64,000 bases of DNA from Chitinophaga eiseniae (lineage in GTDB: Bacteria > Bacteroidota > Bacteroidia > Chitinophagales > Chitinophagaceae): positions 434,001 to 498,000 of the forward strand of contig NZ_JABAHZ010000002.1 of assembly GCF_012641265.1 (NCBI RefSeq). Direction: 5' to 3'. The stretch's first letter is position 1, and every line of letters begins with the position of its first letter. The notes beneath the pieces are model-generated. The model was not told the origin of the DNA. It did not search any database and worked only from the letters and a program-made list of their open reading frames with translations. A program made the translations under genes and the position numbers. This document shows, in pieces, positions 34,327-43,264 of the stretch.

Positions 34327-34363
34327 ACGAAAAGCGGGTATACCCTCGATGAGTATACCCGCA
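34327..34363 (-). terminator. terminator after the PepSY gene
   Basis: GCGGGTATAC (34334-34343) pairs perfectly with GTATACCCGC (34353-34362). On the minus strand the stem is followed by TTTTCG. It lies 20 nt after the PepSY-gene stop. Confidence 0.75.
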
Positions 34364-34383
34364 TTGTAATGCGATGAATAATA

Positions 34384-35628
34384 TTATGCTGCTGGTGCAG
34401 GCACCGCTTCAGGCGCCCGTACCGGGGTTTTCGCACTCTTTTTCTTCTTCCGGGTCCGGTTAATCCACATAATAGTCCCGGTAGTGGGAAAGGTAACACC
34501 CAGCAGGGCGATGATCAATGCAAATATTTTAGAGGCGGTGCCGAAAATGGCGCCGGTATGCAAAGGCTTGATGGTACTGCGTACTTTCTGTCCGAGGTTG
34601 CGCTGGGCAAAAGTTTCAGATTTCAATACTTTCCCGTTGAACTGGTCGAGGTAATAGGTAGTAGTAGCCGCTTCATTGAGCGTATGGGCTGGCAATAAGC
34701 TCACCATAAAGGCGGCGGTACTGTCTTTCGGCGCACTGAGGGCATAAAAAACGGCGTCGGGAGCGGTTTGTTGCACGCTGGCTAATGCCGCTTCATAAGT
34801 AATGCTTTTACTGTTAATGATCTCCGCGGGGGCTGATAACGGAGCAGCCCCCGGTTTAGGAGAAGTACGCAATACGGCATAAAGGCCGTTGCTAAACCAT
34901 TCATACGACCATATTAAGCCGGTAAAGGCACATACAAACAGGAAAATAGCAGCGTAGAAGCCTAATACAATGTGTAGATCGTGATTGAGACGTTTCCAGC
35001 CACCATCCCATTTTACCTTGATCCGTTGTTTGAGGATATTCCTGGTTTTGGGCCACCACAGGATAATACCGGTGATGAGGATAAAAACGAATATCAATGT
35101 ACTGGCGCCAGTAATTGCTTTCCCGGTATCACCCGCCAGCAACCAGCGGTGCAGGGAAAATATCTTATAGTAAAACGTTTTTGAGTAGCTGTATAATTCA
35201 ACCACCTTACCAGTGTAGGGGTTTACAAAAGCGGTGCGTCCTTTTTCTTTTTTGGGAGCTTTTTCGCCTTTGCCCATCGGGGAGGCATTTTCCCGGGGAC
35301 CTTTCTTCTCGCCGGCAACTTCCGGCTTGCCGTCTTTCTTCCCTCCTTTCCTGCCTTCATCCAGGGTTACCTGTATGGTACGGGCGGGGTCTGCAAATAT
35401 CTGCATACGGGATATGCCTGCGCCGGGCACCTGCTCCTTTACCAATGCCGCTACTTTATCGAGCGATAAACGTTCTCCGGCAGGAGTAACGTAGTAACGG
35501 TCATGGTTAAACGCTTCTGTCAGTTCTTTTTCAAAAACCAGTAACGCGCCGGTTAAACAGCTGACGGTAATGACCAGTCCTGCAGTAAGGCCCAGGTATA
35601 AGTGAATTCGCCGGAAGAAAATTTTCAT
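34384..35628 (-). CDS. PepSY-associated transmembrane (PiuB-like) protein
   Basis: 414 residues. N-terminal RRIHLYLGLTAGLVITVSCLTGALLVFEKEL is the classic first helix of the PepSY-TM family. Later helices carry FYKIFSLHRWLLAG, GWKRLNHDLHIVLGFYAAIFLFVCAFTGL and IKPLHTGAIFG, with the conserved His residues proposed to bind heme for ferric-siderophore reduction. The loop at about 95-125 is unusually rich in Lys/Glu/Gly (GRKGGKKDGKPEVAGEKKG). The C-terminus is Ala/Pro-rich. These proteins normally accompany a TonB siderophore receptor, which is not next door here. Confidence 0.85.
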   Translation of the reverse strand: MKIFFRRIHLYLGLTAGLVITVSCLTGALLVFEKELTEAFNHDRYYVTPAGERLSLDKVAALVKEQVPGAGISRMQIFADPARTIQVTLDEGRKGGKKDGKPEVAGEKKGPRENASPMGKGEKAPKKEKGRTAFVNPYTGKVVELYSYSKTFYYKIFSLHRWLLAGDTGKAITGASTLIFVFILITGIILWWPKTRNILKQRIKVKWDGGWKRLNHDLHIVLGFYAAIFLFVCAFTGLIWSYEWFSNGLYAVLRTSPKPGAAPLSAPAEIINSKSITYEAALASVQQTAPDAVFYALSAPKDSTAAFMVSLLPAHTLNEAATTTYYLDQFNGKVLKSETFAQRNLGQKVRSTIKPLHTGAIFGTASKIFALIIALLGVTFPTTGTIMWINRTRKKKKSAKTPVRAPEAVPAPAA

Positions 35629-35772
35629 GTTATGTTGATCGTAGCTGCAAAGGAACTACGCGCGCGGGGTATTGTGCTATCGGATCGGGAAAAAGATTTA
35701 TCCAAAACGGAAAATTTACCCCTTTAATTCTATCTATATAGCAATCAACCACATACACATCTCTATAAACAC

Positions 35773-35810
35773 AAAAAAGCGTAAGAACACTTGAAGTATT
35801 CCTACGCCTT
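35773..35810 (-). terminator. terminator after the YbaB gene
   Basis: GCGTAAGAA and TTCCTACGC form an interrupted stem. On the minus strand it is followed by TTTTTTGTG, within 20 nt of the YbaB-gene stop. Confidence 0.65.
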
Positions 35811-35827
35811 TCAGTATAAAAAATTTA

Positions 35828-36130
35828 TTACATCAAACCACCCAGCATACCACCGGCGGCATTTTTCATTTCAGCTTCCCAGGCAGCCTCACCATCTTTC
35901 AATGCACGGTTTAACGCAGATAGCAACAGGTCTTCCATTTCCTCCTTGTTTTCGGGGGTCAGGAGATGGGCAGCAATATCAATTGTTTTTACCTGGCGGT
36001 TACCGTCAATGGTTACTTTTACCGCGCCATTTCCGGCCTCGCCGGATAAGGTTACTGTAGCCAAACGCTCTTTTCCTTCCGCCATTTTTTGCTTGATCTG
36101 CGTCAGCTTTCCAAATAAATCACCAAACAT
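35828..36130 (-). CDS. YbaB/EbfC family nucleoid-associated protein
   Basis: 100 residues, the family's usual length. The N-terminal helix MFGDLFGKLTQIKQKM, central VTIDGNRQVKTIDIAAHLLTPENKEEMEDLLLSALNRAL and the Gly/Met-rich tail (AGGMLGGLM) match the tweezer-like dimeric DNA-binding YbaB fold. In many bacteria it sits beside dnaX and recR; here it is a single gene, with its own promoter and terminator. Confidence 0.9.
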   Translation of the reverse strand: MFGDLFGKLTQIKQKMAEGKERLATVTLSGEAGNGAVKVTIDGNRQVKTIDIAAHLLTPENKEEMEDLLLSALNRALKDGEAAWEAEMKNAAGGMLGGLM

Positions 36131-36152
36131 GTTTCGTGTGTTTTAAGAACGG

Positions 36153-36160
36153 CAAATATA
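36153..36160 (-). promoter_or_regulatory. Bacteroidota -7 promoter element before the YbaB gene
   Basis: The minus strand reads TATATTTG (exact TAnnTTTG). A TTTC lies 20 nt upstream in the -33 position, one base off TTTG. Spacing to the ATG is 22 nt. Confidence 0.5.
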
Positions 36161-36234
36161 AGCGTTCCGGTTGCTGTAATGAAATTTAAGCAGCAATATC
36201 CGCTGCCAATCCCCCTTTCATACAGAATAATATT

Positions 36235-36246
36235 ATCATTAATGAT
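36235..36246. promoter_or_regulatory. operator-like palindrome between divergent genes
   Basis: ATCATTAATGAT is a perfect 12-bp palindrome in the 181-bp gap between the YbaB gene (minus) and the flavoprotein gene (plus). It is AT-rich, so it may be chance. Confidence 0.2.
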
Positions 36247-36311
36247 TATACGAAACAGTAGAGTTAACTATTGCGTATCTTACCTCCGCGTAAAAGTTAT
36301 TAATAGCAATA

Positions 36312-37547
36312 ATGGAAACAAAAGTTTGTATCATAGGTGCGGGCCCAGGCGGCGCTACCGCTGCATTGCAATTAGCTCAACTCGGTATTGAATGTATAGT
36401 GGTGGACAAGGCGGTATTCCCAAGGGATAAAGTATGTGGAGATGGATTAAGTGGTAAAGTGCTGACCTTATTGGAACGTATTGATAAGGGTATCGGCGAA
36501 CGCCTCCAACAAGCCTTATTTAAAAAAGATAGCTGGGGAGTTACTTTTGTAGCCCCCAACCGGATCGGGATAGATATCCCCTACCGACTCAATTACCAGG
36601 AGGATAAAAGTGATCCCCGCGGTTTTGTTTGTAAACGCATCGACTTCGATAATTTCCTGGTAGATGAACTGAAACGCCGCCCTGAAATCCGTTTATTCGA
36701 AGGGGTTAGTATCGATAAATACGAGCTGAAGCCAGATAGCTACTACCTGTCTAACAAAGACGGATCTTTCCAGGTAAAAGCCGACCTGGTGATAGTGGCC
36801 AATGGCGCCCATTCAGCGTTTACCAAAGACGTGGCCGGCATCAAAATGGAACCGGAACACTATGTGGCCGGCATCCGCGCTTATTATAAAGGCATTACCG
36901 ACTTACACACCGATGCCTTCATAGAGCTGCACTTCCTGAAAAACATGTTGCCAGGCTACCTGTGGATCTTCCCGCTTCCCAATGGCGAAGCCAATGTAGG
37001 CGTAGGTATGCTCAGCAACTCTGCCCGTAATAATAAGATAAACCTCAAACAGCTGATGCTGGACACGCTGGCTACCGACCCCGTCATGAAAGAACGCTTT
37101 AAGGATGCGGAGTTGGTAGGCACTATAGATGGATATGGTCTTCCCCTGGGTAGTAAAAAAAGAAAATTACATGGCGAACGCTATATGCTGGTAGGTGATG
37201 CTGGTTATCTCATAGATCCTTTTACCGGAGAAGGCATAGGCAATGCGCTCTATTCCGGCAGGTTCGCTGCCCAACAGGCGGCGGCTGCTATTGCTGCCAA
37301 CGATTTCTCTGATACCTTCCTGAACGCCTATGATGAAAGTGTGTATCGTGTGCTGGGCCCGGAACTACAAGTAAGCACCAAGCTACAGAAACTCATTAAA
37401 TATCCCTGGTTGTTCAATATTCTCATGAAAATGGGCTCCCGGAACAAGCAGCTGAAAGACCTGATGTCGTGCATGTTTCATGAGGTGGACCTCCGTAAAA
37501 AGCTGGGGCAGCCTATGTTTTACGTAAAGTTGTTATTTAACAGATAA
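36312..37547 (+). CDS. geranylgeranyl-reductase family FAD-dependent oxidoreductase
   Basis: 411 residues. The Rossmann ADP-binding loop GAGPGGATAA is at residues 9-18, followed by the DKAVFPRDKVCGDGLSG motif typical of geranylgeranyl reductase/FixC-like flavoproteins and, later, GDAGYLIDPFTGEGIGNAL, which contacts FAD. The family saturates isoprenoid chains (menaquinone, lipids) or acts as halogenase/monooxygenase. Substrate not determined. The DUF2891 gene starts 15 nt after the stop, suggesting an operon. Confidence 0.87.
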   Translation: METKVCIIGAGPGGATAALQLAQLGIECIVVDKAVFPRDKVCGDGLSGKVLTLLERIDKGIGERLQQALFKKDSWGVTFVAPNRIGIDIPYRLNYQEDKSDPRGFVCKRIDFDNFLVDELKRRPEIRLFEGVSIDKYELKPDSYYLSNKDGSFQVKADLVIVANGAHSAFTKDVAGIKMEPEHYVAGIRAYYKGITDLHTDAFIELHFLKNMLPGYLWIFPLPNGEANVGVGMLSNSARNNKINLKQLMLDTLATDPVMKERFKDAELVGTIDGYGLPLGSKKRKLHGERYMLVGDAGYLIDPFTGEGIGNALYSGRFAAQQAAAAIAANDFSDTFLNAYDESVYRVLGPELQVSTKLQKLIKYPWLFNILMKMGSRNKQLKDLMSCMFHEVDLRKKLGQPMFYVKLLFNR

Positions 37548-37562
37548 AAGTATTTTCCTGCC

Positions 37563-38663
37563 GTGAAATTTCTAAGCCAATTATCTATTATCGTATTTAC
37601 ATCATTTGCCATGAGCGCACAGGTACCTAACAATCCCGGTCCGGTTCACCATCCGCACCTGACACTGGAAATAGCCAATAAGCTGGCAGCGTTGCCGCTG
37701 AAATGCCTGGACCTGGAATTCCCGTACAAAACGGGGGTAGTATTTACCGACAGCTCACTGCTAACGGCGCCGAAAAATTATCACCCGGCGTTTTATGGCT
37801 GCTTCGACTGGCATAGTAGTGTACACGGTCACTGGATGTTGGTACGCCTCTTAAAAATCTATCCCGACCTGGCAAAGGCTGATTACATCAGAGACAAGCT
37901 GGCGGCGCATTTATCTGCCGAAAACATAAAAATTGAACAACAGCTGTTCAGCAACCCGGAAAACAAAAGTTTTGAGCGCATCTATGGCTGGAGCTGGCTG
38001 CTGCAACTGCAAAATGAACTGCTCACCTGGAATGATCCCCTGGGTAAGTCCCTCAGTCAAAACGTGCAGCCCCTGGCCTCCCAGTTCTCCACCGCCTACA
38101 TACAGTTCCTTGATAAAATTATGTACCCCATCCGGGTAGGCGAACATACCAACCTGGCCTTCGGTTTGTGCCTGGCCTGGGATTACGCCGTTACCGCCAA
38201 AGATGCTGCCCTGCAGCAGGCGATACATAATGCCGCCATCCGCTTTTATGCGGCCGACAAAAATGCGCCGGTTGCCTGGGAACCGGGAGGATACGACTTC
38301 CTGTCGCCCAGCCTGGAAGAAGCCGACCTGATGAGACGCGTGATGCCAGCTGAAGAATACCATAAATGGCTACACGCATTTTTGCCCGGACTATTCGACA
38401 ACAAGATTAATATTCTACAGGTAGCCCAAGTAAAAGACCATACTGATGGCAAGCTCGTTCACCTCAATGGACTGAACCTCAGCCGCACCTGGTGTTTGCT
38501 GGCCATTGCTCCCTATACCGGCAAAAACAAAACCGCTGTTTTGGAATTAGCTCAGCAACATATGGATGCCGGCCTGCAACAGGTATTCAGCGGTAGCTAC
38601 GCAGGCGAACATTGGCTGGCCTCTTTTGCAGTGTACATGCTAACTGTCGGAAAACAACCGTAA
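37563..38663 (+). CDS. DUF2891 domain exported protein
   Basis: 366 residues with a short N-terminal hydrophobic signal (FLSQLSIIVFTSFAMSAQ). The mature part matches DUF2891: HPAFYGCFDWHSSVHGHWMLVR near residue 76, SFERIYGWSWLLQLQ, HTNLAFGLCLAWDYA and WEPGGYDFLSPSLEEADLMRRV. The conserved Trp/His/Tyr residues in an all-helical repeat hint at an alpha/alpha-barrel enzyme, but no activity is known to me. Start is GTG at 37563, only 15 nt after the flavoprotein gene. Confidence 0.85.
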   Translation: MKFLSQLSIIVFTSFAMSAQVPNNPGPVHHPHLTLEIANKLAALPLKCLDLEFPYKTGVVFTDSSLLTAPKNYHPAFYGCFDWHSSVHGHWMLVRLLKIYPDLAKADYIRDKLAAHLSAENIKIEQQLFSNPENKSFERIYGWSWLLQLQNELLTWNDPLGKSLSQNVQPLASQFSTAYIQFLDKIMYPIRVGEHTNLAFGLCLAWDYAVTAKDAALQQAIHNAAIRFYAADKNAPVAWEPGGYDFLSPSLEEADLMRRVMPAEEYHKWLHAFLPGLFDNKINILQVAQVKDHTDGKLVHLNGLNLSRTWCLLAIAPYTGKNKTAVLELAQQHMDAGLQQVFSGSYAGEHWLASFAVYMLTVGKQP

Positions 38664-38759
38664 TTTCATCCAGATAATCTATTACCCTGTACAAGCTATA
38701 GTTTAGTCGATCGGTATAATGTGTCAACTACTAGTATGCGCCCTATCATAACCCTGACA

Positions 38760-41297
38760 ATGAAGCAACTATTATCAATATTATTGATACTGATCCCGTT
38801 TTTCCCTTATGCGCAAAAAGTAAACACCAGTGCCCCACCCACCTGGCTGGTACCTTATACCCCCGATCTTACCCAAAAGCCCAACGCCAAAAATATCAGC
38901 GACGGCTATTACCTGCTGCTGCTGGAAGAGCAAAGGCAGGTAGAATTGAAATCTCATTACCATCACTTCATCCGGCAAATTATTTCAGAGGCAGGTATCC
39001 AAAACGGGTCAGAAATTTCTGTCGACTATGATCCTCAATATGAAAAATTGAGTTTCCATAAAATAGTGATTCACCGCGATGGGAAAGAGATTAACCGTCT
39101 TCCCGGTGCTGCTTTTAAATTGCTCCAAAAAGAACAGGAACTGTCCAGGTTCATTTACAGCGGCACTTATACCGCTTACCTCATCCTGGAAGATGTGAGA
39201 AAAGGCGACCAGATTGAATACTCCTACTCTATTTCCGGCGACAACCCCATTTTCCAGGGGAAGCTGGACAGCCGGATTTATTTCGTGGCCTATGAGCCCA
39301 TTGTTAACTATTATAAAAACCTGATTGTAAGCCCCGGCAGGCCAGTCAGATTTAAGTTATACAACAATGCTGTGGCCCCGGCACAGAAAAAATGGAATGG
39401 ACTCAACGTGTATGAATGGAACAAGGTAGACATCAGGGAAGCAGATAACAGCAGCTATGTTCCGTCCTGGTATAATCCCTTCACCCGCGTACAGGTAAGC
39501 GAATATAGCTCCTGGAAAGAAGTGGCCGATTGGGGATTGAAAATCAATACAACACCTCCTCCCGGCCCTGCACTGTCCAATAAAATTGAAGCCCTTAAAA
39601 AAGCGGCTAAAGGAGATAAAGCCAGCTACCTGCTGCAGGCGCTCCGGTTTGTTCAGGACGACATCCGTTATATGGGTATTGAAATGGGAGAATACTCCCA
39701 TCGCCCCAATACCCCCGACAGGGTGCTATCCCAGCGGTTTGGTGATTGTAAAGACAAGGCCCTGCTGCTCTGCACTATCCTGCAGGCAAATGGTATCACT
39801 GCTAATATGGCTTACGTAAATACCGACCTGAAAGGCACTGTCAGTGAAATGCTACCTTCTCCCAATGCATTTAATCATGTAATTGTACAGGCAATACTTA
39901 ACCATAAAACGTACTGGCTGGATGGTACCATGTCTTATCAACGGGGTGGATTGTCTGACTTTTGTGAACCCAATTACCAGCAAGCCCTGGTCATCACAGA
40001 TACAACTACGCAACTCAGCGCCATCCCGCTTACCACCCGGGGACACATTACCGTGCGGGAAACCTTTCAGCTGCCAGACAGTGAAAATAAAGATGGACAA
40101 CTCGATGTGACGACCACCTATCAACGGGATGAAGCCGATGCTCAACGAGCTGACCTCGCTGGCACCAGCATGAAGGATAAAGAAAAATCGTATCTCAACT
40201 ATTACAAAAAGTTATATGGAGATGTGATCATTAAAGACTCCATTACCGTGCAGGACAGCGCCACCAGCAATACCATACGCGTCAGGGAAAGCTACCAGGT
40301 GCGCCACCCCTGGAAGAAAGACAGCAGTAGCAATAAACTGCTGTTTAGCGCCAACGCCCAATCTCTGTATGATATATTATCCTATATCACTGATACACAG
40401 CGCAAAGTACCGGTTAGTCTTCGCTATCCGTACGACCTCGACTACCAGATTGTTATGCACACGCCTGTTGAATGGTCATTAGACCAGGATCCTGTGCATA
40501 TCGCCAATGAATACTATCAATTTGACTATACCGCAGAAAAAAATGAACAGCTGATTACCTTATCCTACCGTTTTAAAACTCTTAGTAATCACATTCCTGT
40601 AAAATTTATTCCCCAGTATATAAAAGACCTGAAAATCATTAATGAAACCAGTTCCCTGGATCTTACCTGGAAACCAGATTTTACCCCGGCGCCTCACCCG
40701 GGTGTACCGGGCAACTGGCTTGCCATTGCGCTGGCATTGATATTTGCGGTAATATTTTCCCTGCTGGCGTATGTGGCATACCGTTATTCCATTTTACCCC
40801 GCCGGCAACAGGCGGAACCTGTTCCCATTGGAGGCGGACTTGCCCTCCTGGCTATAGGACTGCTTTTCACACCTATGGGAGAATTAATGAGCCTCTGTAA
40901 AATGCCGGTATTCAATTACCAGTACTGGATAACTATCACCAGCCGGAAAGACCTGGGAAACATTACCCTGGTGGAGCTTTTCCTCATCCTGGAGATGATC
41001 CTCAATGTATTCCTCCTGTGTTATAGCGTATTGCTGGCCGTGTTGTTCTTTAACAGGCGGGATACTTTTCCTTTTGCACTGGCCACCTACTATTTTATCT
41101 GTATTATTTTTATTTATGCGGATAATGCTGTGAATAAGTATTATTTCCACGAAGGTCAGCCCGGTTCCATACTTAGTCTGAACTCTATTTTATGGCCGCT
41201 GTTGCGCATGGCTATCTGGATACCCTATTTATTAATATCTGAACGGGGTAAAACTACTTTTATCCAACCTTACCAGGCTTCCAAAGAGGACGTTTAA
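38760..41297 (+). CDS. DUF3857/transglutaminase-like membrane protein
   Basis: 845 residues from the ATG at 38760, which gives a standard signal (LLSILLILIPFFPYAQ); the frame opens earlier at a GTG (38721). Residues about 40-235 are a DUF3857 domain. A transglutaminase-like core follows with the triad Cys in GDCKDKALLL (about 329), His in FNHVIV (about 372) and Asp in WLDGT (about 386). A beta-rich DUF3858-like region and then four to five C-terminal helices end the protein. The triad is intact, so a periplasmic cysteine-dependent acyl-transfer or protease role is plausible. Its stop overlaps the convergent ABC permease stop. Confidence 0.87.
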   Translation: MKQLLSILLILIPFFPYAQKVNTSAPPTWLVPYTPDLTQKPNAKNISDGYYLLLLEEQRQVELKSHYHHFIRQIISEAGIQNGSEISVDYDPQYEKLSFHKIVIHRDGKEINRLPGAAFKLLQKEQELSRFIYSGTYTAYLILEDVRKGDQIEYSYSISGDNPIFQGKLDSRIYFVAYEPIVNYYKNLIVSPGRPVRFKLYNNAVAPAQKKWNGLNVYEWNKVDIREADNSSYVPSWYNPFTRVQVSEYSSWKEVADWGLKINTTPPPGPALSNKIEALKKAAKGDKASYLLQALRFVQDDIRYMGIEMGEYSHRPNTPDRVLSQRFGDCKDKALLLCTILQANGITANMAYVNTDLKGTVSEMLPSPNAFNHVIVQAILNHKTYWLDGTMSYQRGGLSDFCEPNYQQALVITDTTTQLSAIPLTTRGHITVRETFQLPDSENKDGQLDVTTTYQRDEADAQRADLAGTSMKDKEKSYLNYYKKLYGDVIIKDSITVQDSATSNTIRVRESYQVRHPWKKDSSSNKLLFSANAQSLYDILSYITDTQRKVPVSLRYPYDLDYQIVMHTPVEWSLDQDPVHIANEYYQFDYTAEKNEQLITLSYRFKTLSNHIPVKFIPQYIKDLKIINETSSLDLTWKPDFTPAPHPGVPGNWLAIALALIFAVIFSLLAYVAYRYSILPRRQQAEPVPIGGGLALLAIGLLFTPMGELMSLCKMPVFNYQYWITITSRKDLGNITLVELFLILEMILNVFLLCYSVLLAVLFFNRRDTFPFALATYYFICIIFIYADNAVNKYYFHEGQPGSILSLNSILWPLLRMAIWIPYLLISERGKTTFIQPYQASKEDV

Positions 41298-42487
41298 ATA
41301 TTGTTGACATACTTTTTCACCGTTAGCCAGTTGACCACGTACACCAACGCCAGTACCAGCGTCATACCAGCAAAAACAAGTACTCCCGGCCATGGGCTGA
41401 TCAACATCTGGTGCGCAGCCAGTATAGTGGCAGTCCAGTATTGCAATACAGCCACAAGCAGTAACGACAGTAATCCTACTACGATATACAGGGGAACAAA
41501 TTGTTTTAGTAAATAACGCTGCAGCTGTTGAGGCGCCGTGCCCAATATCACCAGCAGCTGGATTTCCCGCTTACAGGAGGCAATCACCAACTGAATGAAC
41601 ATGCTGAAAACCAACAGGGCAAAGCATAACAAGATCAGGCCAAAGAACCCTACAACAGATACAATGGTTTGTACAATCATCCTGGTTTTACTAAACTTCA
41701 GTTTATCCTGGTTGGTAGTGTAGCCGTTATCTTCCAGGAACTTTACCAGCGTTGGATTAGAAGGGTCCGGGGTTTTGATGATCACCCGGGAAGTACCCAC
41801 GGCAGTGGTGGTGCCATACTTTTGGTTGGCCCAGGCCATAAAAGAGGCGGGCACCAGGAAAGAAGAGATCCGGTCTGAAAATCCCACTACATGTCCCATA
41901 TACTGGTCTGATACCTGGTTATTGGAAATATTTACCTGCAAAGGCAGCGCTTTCACCGTTTCCTGGGATATCTGCGGGAGGTCCTGGCTAAGGGAAAAAC
42001 CGAAATTATAGAGGTTCAAAAAATCGTTGGGCAGAATAATAGGAATCGTTCTATCTCCCTCATTCCATTTCCAGTCTTCGTTTTTCACATCCAGGAAACT
42101 ATCAGGCACTGCTTCAAAAAACATATCGGTAGCAAAGTGTAAGTCGCCCGGCGCCTGAATCACTACTTTATACTGGCTGGAAGTTACTAACCCAAAAGCC
42201 TGTACGAATGGTTGCTTCCGGATATTGGCAATTTCTTCAGGGGTAAAAATGCTCTTGGCCGATTGTCCCATCATGGCATTGGTGATGGTTTTATTGATAA
42301 CAAGGAAATCGGCTGTTTCGTTTTGGTTTTTGCTGCTGTACAGGAGCTGGCTGAAATTTGTATGGGCTTGTATCGCTATCAGGATCAACAACATAGCGAT
42401 GCCCAGACCCACAGCTGCCATTAAAAACCGGGTTTTACCCACTCCCGTTTGGATGATCTTCTTAAGTAAATCGAAAAAAGGACGCAT
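41294..42487 (-). CDS. ABC transporter permease (MacB/FtsX type)
   Basis: 397 residues. One N-terminal helix (LMAAVGLGIAMLLILIAIQ), a 230-residue extracytoplasmic MacB-PCD-like domain, then three helices of the FtsX core (VSVVGFFGLILLCFALLVFSM, VPLYIVVGLLSLLLVAVLQ, GVLVFAGMTLVLALVYVVNW). This topology is that of type VII ABC systems (lipoprotein release, mechanotransmission, peptide export). The ATPase gene ends 9 nt upstream, so both form one operon. Substrate unknown. Confidence 0.85.
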   Translation of the reverse strand: MRPFFDLLKKIIQTGVGKTRFLMAAVGLGIAMLLILIAIQAHTNFSQLLYSSKNQNETADFLVINKTITNAMMGQSAKSIFTPEEIANIRKQPFVQAFGLVTSSQYKVVIQAPGDLHFATDMFFEAVPDSFLDVKNEDWKWNEGDRTIPIILPNDFLNLYNFGFSLSQDLPQISQETVKALPLQVNISNNQVSDQYMGHVVGFSDRISSFLVPASFMAWANQKYGTTTAVGTSRVIIKTPDPSNPTLVKFLEDNGYTTNQDKLKFSKTRMIVQTIVSVVGFFGLILLCFALLVFSMFIQLVIASCKREIQLLVILGTAPQQLQRYLLKQFVPLYIVVGLLSLLLVAVLQYWTATILAAHQMLISPWPGVLVFAGMTLVLALVYVVNWLTVKKYVNNI

Positions 42488-42496
42488 GAAACAACA

Positions 42497-43147
42497 TTAA
42501 AGATGGTAATGCACATCGTAGGCGAAGTGCTGGTCATTATCCAGGTCGGTTAAAATGAATCCCGCGTTACGGGCTTTGCATTCTTCTGCAATGAGGGCGG
42601 CAGCCCGTTGTGTATTCTCTTCATCGAGATGACTGAAAGGTTCATCCATCAGCAGCCACTGAAAGGGCTGTACCAGCGCCCGGATGATGGCAATCCGCTG
42701 CCGTTCGCCATAGGAAAGCGTTCTACCGCTTTGCTCCAGTATATGCGATACATTGAGGCGGGCAGCCATATCGGCTATTTTTTCAGGTGGATAATACGGT
42801 TTCCCCTGCATCACATTCTTGAGTACTATGTTTTCGCGGGCGGTAAGCTGTTCAAACAACCGCAGGTCCTGGAAAATCACGCTTACCTCCTGTTGCCGCA
42901 TGCTGGCTATATCATTTTTGCTGTAGGAAGGCCATGGTTGACCATTTACCGCTACCTGACCGGTGTAATCGTAGCGGATATGATAGAGGTAATGAATCAA
43001 AGTGGTTTTGCCGGTACCGGAGGGTGCTTTTATTTTCACAAAACTACCTTGCTGAAAAGTGACCTCCCTGTTCCAGATGTCCGACGACCGTTGCTGGAGT
43101 TTGTCCTGCAATGGAATGGGCATGAGGTGATTGAGCTGAATCTGCAT
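42497..43147 (-). CDS. ABC transporter ATP-binding protein
   Basis: 216 residues. Walker A PSGTGKTT near residues 43-50, Q-loop FQDLRLFEQLTARENI, signature LSYGERQR in place of LSGGQ, Walker B WLLMDEPFSHLDEE, and a short H-loop region. Gly is replaced by Tyr in the signature. Small and single-domain, matching LolD/MacB-type ATPases that pair with a FtsX-like permease, here the next gene. Confidence 0.88.
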   Translation of the reverse strand: MQIQLNHLMPIPLQDKLQQRSSDIWNREVTFQQGSFVKIKAPSGTGKTTLIHYLYHIRYDYTGQVAVNGQPWPSYSKNDIASMRQQEVSVIFQDLRLFEQLTARENIVLKNVMQGKPYYPPEKIADMAARLNVSHILEQSGRTLSYGERQRIAIIRALVQPFQWLLMDEPFSHLDEENTQRAAALIAEECKARNAGFILTDLDNDQHFAYDVHYHL

Positions 43148-43209
43148 AGTGGCATTACTGTTAACGGTAGCGAATATAACTTATAAATTTCACGCAGGCG
43201 TGTAAGAAG

Positions 43210-43245
43210 TAAGGGCGCAGAGGATCGATTCCCCTGCGCCCCTTA
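43210..43245 (-). terminator. hairpin between the DUF4836 gene and the ABC operon
   Basis: GGGCGCAG pairs with CTGCGCCC with extended flanks. It lies 20 nt after the DUF4836-gene stop on the minus strand. The downstream sequence is only weakly T-rich. Confidence 0.5.
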
Positions 43246-43264
43246 TAGCTTTATACGTTGATTA